NCBI GenBank assembly: GCA_963981525.1 | Contig: CAXCDZ010000052.1 | Span: forward strand, 1 to 5,274 | Source: CAXCDZ01 sp963981525 | GTDB taxonomy: Bacteria; Patescibacteriota; Microgenomatia; UBA1400; UBA12108 | Length of the DNA stretch: 5,274 nt | Direction of reading: 5' to 3' | Shown here: positions 1 through 5,274 of the stretch, one piece after another | Layout: each line of letters opens with the position of its first letter | Position numbering within the stretch: the stretch's first letter is position 1 | Notes under the pieces: generated by a model | The model's database searches: none | What the model saw: the letters and a program-made list of their open reading frames with translations, nothing else | What the model was told of the DNA's origin: nothing | Translations under genes and position numbers: made by a program

Positions 1-2
1 GG

Positions 3-989
3 GAAACCGGCATCAAGGCCATCGACTTTTTTGCTCCTCTAGTCAAGGGAGGCAGGATGGGACTATTTGGCGGAGCTGGAGTGGGTAAATCCATTCTTCT
101 TACCGAGATTATGCACAACGTCTTTATGAAACAAAAATCAGGCAGAGCAGTCTTTGCTGGTGTGGGTGAGCGTACCCGTGAAGGACGTGAACTATATGAG
201 GTCCTCAAAGAAAAGAAAGTGCTTGATAAAACCACTCTCGTGTATGGTGCTATGGGTGAGGATCCAGCTGTTAGATGGCTATCTGCCCTCAGTGCAGTCG
301 CCATCACCGAGCACTCACGTGACTCAGGACACGACACTCTGTTTTTTATAGACAACATGTTCCGCTACGCCCAAGCTGGAAGTGAACTATCCCAAATGAG
401 TGAGAATATGATGAGTGAGGACGGCTACCAGCCTAATTTACATGAAGACATGGCCTTAATGCACGAGAGATTGGTTTCAACTGACAAGGCTCACATTAGT
501 TCTATCGAAGCTATCTATGTCCCCAGTGATGATCTCACTGACCAAGCAGTTCTAGCAATTACCCCGTACCTAGACTCTGTCCTAACCCTTTCCCGCGAGG
601 TTTATCAGTCAGGCCACTTCCCCGCTGTAGACATTCTCGAATCTAATTCATCAGCTACTAGTGCCAGTGTTGTGGGTGAGGCTCACTACCAGGCAGTGGT
701 TCAAGCCCAACAAATTCTTAGTGTTGCCAAAGAACTAGAGCGCATGGTCGCTCTCGTAGGTGAAGGAGAGCTGTCAGAAGAGAACAAACAGATCTATCAC
801 CGAGCTCAACTGATTCGGGAGTACATGACTCAGCCGTTCTCTTCAGTTGAGGATCAGACCGGTATTCCTGGTGAGTACGTTGCACTATCTGACACAATCC
901 AGGATATGACAGATATCTTAAGTGGCAAATATGATGATAGAGACTCTAGCGAGTTCAAGATGATCGGTACAGTTAAGAAGAAGAAATGA
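3..989 (+). CDS. atpD: F-type ATP synthase subunit beta, 5'-truncated by window edge
   Basis: This is the catalytic subunit of the F1 sector, which makes or hydrolyses ATP at the alpha/beta interfaces. The frame is open from base 3 and begins ETGIKAIDFF, so the ATG at 57 is an internal Met (KGGRMGLFGG); roughly the first 130-140 residues lie outside the window. Numbering from that Met, I see the P-loop GGAGVGKS (5-12; Ser replaces the usual Thr), GERTREG with the catalytic Glu (37-43), FIDNMFR with the Walker B Asp99 and Arg103, the GYQP stretch (123-126), YVPSDDLTD, FPAVD (Phe188 where E. coli has Tyr331), and GELSEEN in place of the DELSEED torque loop. The protein ends in four lysines. Several near-invariant motifs are changed: the GRMPSAV segment before GYQP, and the Arg of DSTSR, which is Ser199 here. 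Length after the P-loop is close to normal, with no frameshift. It is followed by atpC with an ATGA overlap, as in a standard atp operon. Identity is certain; whether it is a fully normal synthase beta is less so. Confidence 0.96.
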   Translation, partial: ETGIKAIDFFAPLVKGGRMGLFGGAGVGKSILLTEIMHNVFMKQKSGRAVFAGVGERTREGRELYEVLKEKKVLDKTTLVYGAMGEDPAVRWLSALSAVAITEHSRDSGHDTLFFIDNMFRYAQAGSELSQMSENMMSEDGYQPNLHEDMALMHERLVSTDKAHISSIEAIYVPSDDLTDQAVLAITPYLDSVLTLSREVYQSGHFPAVDILESNSSATSASVVGEAHYQAVVQAQQILSVAKELERMVALVGEGELSEENKQIYHRAQLIREYMTQPFSSVEDQTGIPGEYVALSDTIQDMTDILSGKYDDRDSSEFKMIGTVKKKK

Positions 990-1243
990 GCAAACGCAAC
1001 AATCTCACCATTCAGGTTGTGATCCGCAAGAGTGATGGAGTGTTGTGGGAGGGTCAAGTCACTAGCTTCTCTAGTACTAACGAGGTGGGCAAGTTTGATA
1101 TCTTACCAGAGCACGCACATTTTGTAGGGGCAATTAGCGAGTTTATTATGGTGCGCACTGGCAGTGGAGAAAAGAGATGGGATATTGAAACCGGAATCAT
1201 GAGTGTGGTGGACGGAATCATAGAAGTATTTTTGGGCTACTGA
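986..1243 (+). CDS. atpC: F-type ATP synthase subunit epsilon, short form without C-terminal helices
   Basis: This is the epsilon subunit of the F1 central stalk, which binds gamma and the c-ring. The 85 residues match the N-terminal beta-sandwich domain: V-x-x-SDGVLWEGQV (residues 12-25) and the hallmark GKFDILPEHAHFVGAI (35-50, canonical G-E-F-G-I-L-P-G-H-A-P), then a strand-rich end VVDGIIEVF. The protein stops at the end of the sandwich. The usual subunit has about 130-140 residues, with two C-terminal helices that act as an ATP-hydrolysis brake; these are missing. Truncation by mutation is unlikely, since only 19 bases separate the stop from the opposing gene and no remnant follows. The start ATG (986-988) overlaps the atpD TGA (987-989) as ATGA, implying translational coupling; a purine run (AAGAAGAAGAA) precedes it in place of a clear AGGAGG. 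It is the last gene of the visible atp operon. Confidence 0.9.
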   Translation: MSKRNNLTIQVVIRKSDGVLWEGQVTSFSSTNEVGKFDILPEHAHFVGAISEFIMVRTGSGEKRWDIETGIMSVVDGIIEVFLGY

Positions 1244-1262
1244 TTAAGGGATCATTTTTGAC

Positions 1263-2027
1263 TTAGTCTTCCGCTCTTTCCCATAAATCAGCTTGATTGT
1301 TGATAATTTGATCCTTGGTGGTTAGATAAAACTCAAGATCAATCTCTAGCTCCTCTTCCTGCATCTGCAAGATGTATTTGTTAAGGAATATTTTTATTAA
1401 TTCATCCGGACAAACAAAAAGCATCATTGGATTAGGGTGATTGGTTCTATCTTGCCAAGTGTTGGCCTGAAAGTATTCTACGTATTGATTGATTTTGCTC
1501 CTAATCATAAATCGAGGCGTGCCTTCATCAATAATTTCTAAGAAATATCTTTTTGTTTGTCGTTTAGATTCAAGGGCAATATATGCGTCAGGGCGTTTGT
1601 AGGGCAGATAGTAGTGAGATGTTAGATCAGTTTTGGTATAAAAATGGAGTTTTGTTTTATTATCTTGAGCTTGTTTGTCTAATAAGAAATAGATGTCAGC
1701 GACCAATAGGCAGTGATTAATTAGTTTGTCTGATCTAGTTTTCTCTCGGCAGACTCTTTTGAGTAGCTTTTCATTGATATTTGGTTGAGTAAGTAGAATA
1801 GATCGGCTTTTGGTAGCTAGATGGTAGATAGCTGGCTTAGTGTTAGCTAGTAGCTTGGTAGAGTATTTTCGTCCGATGATATTTTTTTCTGTGAGGTCTT
1901 TGAGCCAGGTATTGATTCGTCTGGGGTCTTTGTGATTGAGAAGTTTTTGGATATGGATTCTATTGAGGAATCTGAAGCAATAAAGGAGTAAGAGGATCTT
2001 AAGTTGTTTAGGTGTAGTTTGTTTCAT
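1263..2027 (-). CDS. Replication-relaxation (Replic_Relax-like) family protein
   Basis: This 254-residue protein fits the replication-relaxation family (Pfam Replic_Relax), known from Gram-positive plasmids and conjugative elements and frequent in CPR genomes; its biochemical role is poorly defined. The N-terminal winged helix runs over about residues 5-80: TPKQLKILLLLYCFRFLNRIHI as the first helices, RRINTWLKDLTEKNII as the recognition region, and AIYHLATKSRSILL closing the wing. The C-terminal domain (about 100-230) has the family's RPDAYIAL (145-152), the FLEIIDEGT strand (162-170), the helix SKINQYVEYF (177-186) and LFVCPDE (203-209). Asp147 and Glu164 in this order recall a PD-(D/E)xK nuclease core, but that is my inference and the lysine is not evident. 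The ATG at 2025-2027 is the first start after an in-frame TAG (2040-2042); no Shine-Dalgarno is visible. It lies downstream of, and on the same strand as, the T4SS-like ATPase, which suggests a shared mobile or transfer context, though the 273-aa gene separates them. Confidence 0.75.
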   Translation of the reverse strand: MKQTTPKQLKILLLLYCFRFLNRIHIQKLLNHKDPRRINTWLKDLTEKNIIGRKYSTKLLANTKPAIYHLATKSRSILLTQPNINEKLLKRVCREKTRSDKLINHCLLVADIYFLLDKQAQDNKTKLHFYTKTDLTSHYYLPYKRPDAYIALESKRQTKRYFLEIIDEGTPRFMIRSKINQYVEYFQANTWQDRTNHPNPMMLFVCPDELIKIFLNKYILQMQEEELEIDLEFYLTTKDQIINNQADLWERAED

Positions 2028-2081
2028 AGTGTTGTTTGACTATGAGTAGTTGTTTGAGTCTTGTGAGTGACTCGTGTTGTA

Positions 2082-2090
2082 AGTATATCA
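2082..2090 (-). promoter_or_regulatory. Extended -10 promoter for the replication-relaxation gene
   Basis: On the minus strand the bases read TGATATACT: a TATACT -10 hexamer (one mismatch to TATAAT, 2082-2087) preceded by TG one base upstream, the extended -10 form. No good TTGACA-like -35 is present at 16-18 bases, which extended -10 promoters can do without. Transcription would start near 2075, about 48 bases before the ATG at 2027. The call rests on a motif match in AT-rich DNA, where chance hits are common. Confidence 0.35.
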
Positions 2091-2094
2091 TTCC

Positions 2095-2110
2095 CCCTTA
2101 TTTATAAGGG
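2095..2110. promoter_or_regulatory. 16-bp palindrome, possible operator
   Basis: CCCTTATTTATAAGGG has seven perfectly paired positions per arm around a two-base centre. It lies just upstream of the extended -10 element of the minus-strand gene, covering its -35 and spacer region, where a dimeric repressor would block RNA polymerase. The two-base centre makes it a poor RNA hairpin, and no T-run follows, so an operator is more plausible than a terminator. The symmetry is seen directly; the regulatory role is inferred. Confidence 0.3.
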
Positions 2111-2236
2111 AATAGGAGTAAAAGAAAAAATAAGAAATACCTCAATATCAATCTAAATAGAAACTAAATTGTCCTAGCAGGCTGGAGCAGAAAAACGATA
2201 ATAATATCAATTAATGTTTAATGCTAATATAGCAAT

Positions 2237-3058
2237 ATGACAGATAAGAATATTCCAAACGAACTACCTAAAAACACCAAAGGTAAAAAAGCAGCCAAGG
2301 GAGCTCTAGAAGTTGTAGGTGGAATAGTGCCAATTGCAGGAGGGCTTTTTTCAGCAGTTGCAAGCGCATGGTCAGATAAAGAACAAGATGATGTAAATAA
2401 ATTCTTTGAATATTGGATCAAAATGCTTAAAGATGAAATTAGAGAAAAAGAAGCTACAATGATTGAAATTTTAGCAAGACTAGATTTTCAAGATCAAAAA
2501 ATAAGAGAAAGAGTAAAAAGCAAAGAGTACCAGTCTCTAGTAAGAAAAACATTTAGAGAATGGTCTGGTGCAGAAAGTGAGGAAAAAAGAAAATTAATAA
2601 GAAACATTCTTGCTAATGCAGCAGCAACAGATTTAAGTAGTGATGATGTGATCAAGTTGTATATTGATTGGATCAATGAATACTCTGAGCTACACTTTCA
2701 GGTAATAGGAGCCATCTACAATACTAATGGAATTAGTAGGGGTGATGTTTGGGCAAAAATAGGCAAGGGTGATGTTAGAGAAGATTCTGCAGAAGCAGAT
2801 TTATACAAGTTGCTATATAGAGATCTAAGTACTGGAGGCATTGTTAGACAGCATCGTGAAACTGATTATGCTGGTAATTTTATTCCAAAGCCAAGGGCGC
2901 CAAGAAGACCAAGGGGGTCTGGGCCAAAACCTATGAAATCTGCATTTGATAGAGAAGAGTTATACGAACTTACTGAATTGGGGCAACAGTTTGTGCATTA
3001 TGCAATGTCTGATTTGCCATTAAGAATAGAATACAAAAATCCTTTAAGAGAAGAATAA
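2237..3058 (+). CDS. Uncharacterised 273-aa protein: Gly-rich hydrophobic N-terminus, helical middle, winged-helix-like C-terminus
   Basis: I cannot assign this to a named family. After a Lys-rich start, residues 22-45 form a hydrophobic Gly/Ala-rich segment (GALEVVGGIVPIAGGLFSAV, then ASAW) with GG pairs at 28-29 and 35-36. It could insert into or lie on a membrane, or pack as a helical hairpin; it is not a signal peptide. Residues 49-100 are highly charged and probably a long helix or coiled coil, and 101-150 look like a helical bundle (SEEKRKLIRNILANAA). Residues 151-205 plus YELTELGQQFVHYA (243-256) read like a winged-helix fold, interrupted by a basic, Pro-rich insert (217-233). ATG 2237 is the first start after an in-frame TAA (2225-2227); the ribosome site is weak. 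Its arginines are 16 AGA, 3 AGG and 1 CGT, against 5 AGR and 9 CGN in the atpD part, suggesting recent acquisition. It lies opposite in strand to both neighbours and converges on the ATPase gene with 9 bases between stops. A defence, toxin or signalling cargo role is possible but unproven. Confidence 0.85.
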   Translation: MTDKNIPNELPKNTKGKKAAKGALEVVGGIVPIAGGLFSAVASAWSDKEQDDVNKFFEYWIKMLKDEIREKEATMIEILARLDFQDQKIRERVKSKEYQSLVRKTFREWSGAESEEKRKLIRNILANAAATDLSSDDVIKLYIDWINEYSELHFQVIGAIYNTNGISRGDVWAKIGKGDVREDSAEADLYKLLYRDLSTGGIVRQHRETDYAGNFIPKPRAPRRPRGSGPKPMKSAFDREELYELTELGQQFVHYAMSDLPLRIEYKNPLREE

Positions 3059-3067
3059 TATTGAAGA

Positions 3068-5274
3068 CTAAGGTAAAATATTGCCAGATTTTCTTTTTGA
3101 TTTATAAGGCTTTTTCTTAGCTATATAACCTCCTCTATAATTCTCCGTTTTTTTCTCCACATACTTAATCGCATAGCGCGCTCTTGAGCTAGTAATCACC
3201 TCATCTACTCTTTCGCTATTTTCACCAACGGTAGTTAATGTTGTAGTGCCAGAAAATGGTTCCTCAGGATTAAGTGCCCCAAGTCTCATATAAAATCGGA
3301 ATGATGGCAGACTAGCAATCTCACCTTTTTCTACATACGGCTGGAACTGGGGCAAGATTAGCTTTTCATCCTCTGGGTTAGCAGTTCTAAAGCAAATCAC
3401 CGTACCAGTATTGGCAAGAGTTATATTAATCAATGATTTATCCTCAATCTGAGAAGTAGTCTGATGAGCTAGTACCGCTCCCAATTTATATTTCCTTGCC
3501 TCAGACAAGATCTGTGCAAAAGCAGGAGTAGCAAAGTTCTGAAACTCATCTACATATAGATAGAAGTCTTTGCGATCTTTCATGGCCATTCTAGCTCTCT
3601 TAAGTGCAGCTAACTGGATCTTGGCCATAATCACTACCCCAAACACCTCAGAGTTATCCTCACCGATCTTTCCCTTGGAAACATTGGACAAGAGAATCTT
3701 CCCCTCATTCATAATCTCATCAAAGTTAATTGTAGATTTATCTTGCTCCAGAATTCTCTTGGCCGTAGGAGAAAACAAAAACCTTCCAATCTTATTTGTA
3801 ATTGGCGAGATCATCTTCACCTTTTGATAGTCACCAGCCTTGGCAAACTCATATTTCCAAAAGTCCAAGAGATTCTCATCTTTTAGATTCCTCACCACTG
3901 ACTTTCTAAATCCAGTATTGATTAGTAGCTTGTAGATGGTAAACAAGGTAGCGTTGGGCACCGTAAAAGCAGTGTGGATAGTATTCCTGAGAATATACTC
4001 CATCCTAGGGCCAGAATATTTTTCAGTATAGATTTTGTGAAACAGAGAGATAATACTCTCGGCGATAAATTCTTTCTCGCGGATTGCATCCTCACCCTTT
4101 AATCCTGGGGTTAGTTCTAATAAGTTAATGCCGGTCGGATAGCCAATATCATCAGGGTTAAAGTAAACCACATCTTTGATTCTGTTCTTGGGGATAATAT
4201 GCAAGATATCTTCAACTAGATCACCATGTGGATCAATCAGACACAATCCCTTTCCATTCTGAATATCCTGCTGGATCATCGAAAGTAACATGGTGGTCTT
4301 ACCAGTTCCGGTTGCTCCCAGAATATACATATGCCGTCTTCGCTCATCTTGAGTTAAGCCAATCTTGGTAGTGTCACCGCCATAGTGATTTTCGGCAAAT
4401 ATAATATCTAGGCTTTTGGTTCTTTTGAGAGATACTGGTGCAGGTAGTTGCTTGCTATGTGCTCTTACCAAGTCCTCAGTCTTAGTAGTTCTAGTAAAGG
4501 GAAAGTGGTAGATATCACCAATCTCAGAGGATGAGAGAATTGACTTGCTAAGGGGTTTGAGTAGGCGCTTGGTAAATAGCAGTCGCTTTAGTTTCTTCAC
4601 AAGATTTATTCGCCATTTAAGTGTTTTGATGAGTGATTGATAGCTGGAGTTATTAAATGATGACAAGGCAGAAACAAAGCCTTTTTCTCGGTTATATAAA
4701 TTAGAGTGAGTATCACCAATGACCAATAATCGCATGGAGGTGGTAAAAAGCTGTTGATCTAGTTTATCTTTAACCAGTCTCTCCATCTCTTGTTGATATG
4801 GGTTACTAGTCTTTTTCTGAGCGTTATTTGATTGTAAAGATAGAAAAGGCCCTTCTTTGCCATCGGTAAAGAGAAACACTAATAATCCCACTGGAAAGAG
4901 CAAGATCTGTAAGAGCAAGCGAACTATCTGGCGTACTGTTGTTAGCCACGGATATCTTTGATCCCTATTATTAATATTCACCACTAAGTCATTACGAGAA
5001 TAGATCAGCTTGGAGATACGCTTGATGTCTGGTACTCGACGCTTATTGGTGGGAGAAACAACAAGCTGGAAAGCAATCAACTCATTTTTTGAGAGCTTAG
5101 TCATGCTACCTGTCATGTAGGCAATTGGATCATGTTTATCTAGTGATTCCTGCTTCTTAAGAGGTAAGACAAAGTGATTAGAGAGTTTGAATTCACTAAT
5201 TCTGTGAGGTTTTGTTTCTAGATCAGTTGGAATGTAGTCATTAACCTTTTTGACTACTAAGCCTGGTAGATATG
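3068..5274 (-). CDS. T4SS-like VirD4/TraG/HerA-family DNA-transfer ATPase, N-terminus beyond window
   Basis: This is a membrane-anchored FtsK/HerA-superfamily ATPase of the type IV coupling protein kind common in CPR genomes, expected to move DNA at a membrane pore. The first Met in frame is at 5116, but the frame stays open for 52 more codons to the window edge with no Met. Those codons encode family-like sequence (HDPIAY directly before MTGSMTKLSKNELIAFQLVV), so the true start is outside; 734 residues are visible. Numbered from Met 5116: a membrane segment at about 67-83; a second domain repeat around 126-155 (TSMRLLVIGDTHSN); a YHFP motif (203-206); Walker A GATGTGKT (267-274, bases 4295-4318) after RRRHMYIL; LIDPHGDLVEDIL; GPRMEYILRNT; Walker B FYLYVDEFQNF with Asp523 and Glu524 (bases 3533-3568); SEARKYKLGAVLAHQT, with the sensor-like Gln552; and a Lys/Arg-rich tail. 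All ATPase motifs are intact. It could equally be a vegetative CPR secretion or DNA-uptake ATPase; the nearby Replic_Relax protein favours a transfer module. Confidence 0.88.
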   Translation of the reverse strand, partial: YLPGLVVKKVNDYIPTDLETKPHRISEFKLSNHFVLPLKKQESLDKHDPIAYMTGSMTKLSKNELIAFQLVVSPTNKRRVPDIKRISKLIYSRNDLVVNINNRDQRYPWLTTVRQIVRLLLQILLFPVGLLVFLFTDGKEGPFLSLQSNNAQKKTSNPYQQEMERLVKDKLDQQLFTTSMRLLVIGDTHSNLYNREKGFVSALSSFNNSSYQSLIKTLKWRINLVKKLKRLLFTKRLLKPLSKSILSSSEIGDIYHFPFTRTTKTEDLVRAHSKQLPAPVSLKRTKSLDIIFAENHYGGDTTKIGLTQDERRRHMYILGATGTGKTTMLLSMIQQDIQNGKGLCLIDPHGDLVEDILHIIPKNRIKDVVYFNPDDIGYPTGINLLELTPGLKGEDAIREKEFIAESIISLFHKIYTEKYSGPRMEYILRNTIHTAFTVPNATLFTIYKLLINTGFRKSVVRNLKDENLLDFWKYEFAKAGDYQKVKMISPITNKIGRFLFSPTAKRILEQDKSTINFDEIMNEGKILLSNVSKGKIGEDNSEVFGVVIMAKIQLAALKRARMAMKDRKDFYLYVDEFQNFATPAFAQILSEARKYKLGAVLAHQTTSQIEDKSLINITLANTGTVICFRTANPEDEKLILPQFQPYVEKGEIASLPSFRFYMRLGALNPEEPFSGTTTLTTVGENSERVDEVITSSRARYAIKYVEKKTENYRGGYIAKKKPYKSKRKSGNILP

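Larger units (their letters stand above)
2028..2236. other. Divergent intergenic region, AT-rich
   Basis: This is the shared upstream region of two divergently transcribed genes. The left half holds an extended -10 element and a palindrome, described separately. The right half (2111-2236) is strongly A-rich, apart from a short GC-rich patch near 2171-2190. A -10-like GATAAT sits at 2197-2202, but the only -35-like hexamer (TTGTCC, 2169-2174) is 22 bases away, too far for a normal sigma-70 promoter, so I call no + strand promoter. The 5-bp inverted pair GAGTC (2056-2060) / GACTC (2069-2073) is probably chance. I see no tRNA or terminator. Confidence 0.6.

Noticed and set aside
854..1057. 67-codon minus-strand open frame across the atpD/atpC junction
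   Set aside because: It is fully antisense to two well-identified genes and shows no protein-family features.
1260..1268. GACTTAGTC palindrome at the end of the Replic_Relax gene
   Set aside because: Four-base arms around one base cannot form a stable hairpin and are expected by chance.
2169..2202. Sigma-70 promoter for the 273-aa gene (TTGTCC ... GATAAT)
   Set aside because: The spacer is 22 bases and the -35 matches only four of six positions; the -10 alone is unremarkable in AT-rich DNA.
2224..2421. 65-codon minus-strand open frame with a hydrophobic translation
   Set aside because: It lies opposite the start of the 273-aa gene; the hydrophobicity comes from reading an A-rich coding sequence in reverse.
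3056..3076. Possible terminator between the convergent stops (AATATT repeats and GGTAAAATATTGCC)
   Set aside because: The pairing breaks after a few bases, there is no GC-rich stem and no T-run.
3570..3827. 85-codon open frame on the + strand inside the ATPase gene
   Set aside because: It is antisense to the strongly conserved ATPase core, has no ribosome site and resembles no known protein; it is a shadow of the real gene.

Overview
The window looks like bacterial chromosome, most likely from Patescibacteria (Candidate Phyla Radiation), perhaps a Saccharibacteria-like lineage. The basis is threefold: a divergent F1 beta subunit, a very short epsilon subunit, and a type IV secretion-like ATPase whose domain order and wording are typical of CPR genomes. 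This placement is inference from protein character; no 16S rRNA or other marker is present. TGA and TAA/TAG all act as stops, so the genetic code is the standard bacterial one, not the TGA=Gly code of Gracilibacteria/SR1.

Layout. Positions 1-1243 (+) are the 3' end of an F-type ATP synthase operon: the C-terminal two thirds of atpD, then atpC, joined by an ATGA stop/start overlap. After a 19-bp gap the opposite strand carries a replication-relaxation-like protein (1263-2027, -). A 209-bp AT-rich divergent intergenic region (2028-2236) holds a plausible extended -10 promoter and a palindrome. A 273-residue protein of unknown function follows on the + strand (2237-3058). The rest (3068 to the right edge, -) is a large VirD4/TraG/HerA-like DNA-transfer ATPase whose true start lies beyond the window.

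How the parts relate. The two minus-strand genes are the kind of pair (coupling-protein-like ATPase plus Replic_Relax protein) expected in a conjugative or integrated mobile module or a CPR T4SS-like locus. The 273-aa gene sits between them on the opposite strand, with clearly different arginine codon use from atpD, so it looks like inserted cargo. It has a Gly/Ala-rich hydrophobic N-terminal helix, a helical middle and a probable winged-helix C-terminus. It is the best candidate here for something undescribed. The ATP synthase end is ordinary in gene order but has unusual losses in otherwise near-invariant AtpD motifs and an epsilon subunit with no C-terminal helices. I saw no tRNA, rRNA, CRISPR, IS element or convincing hairpin terminator.
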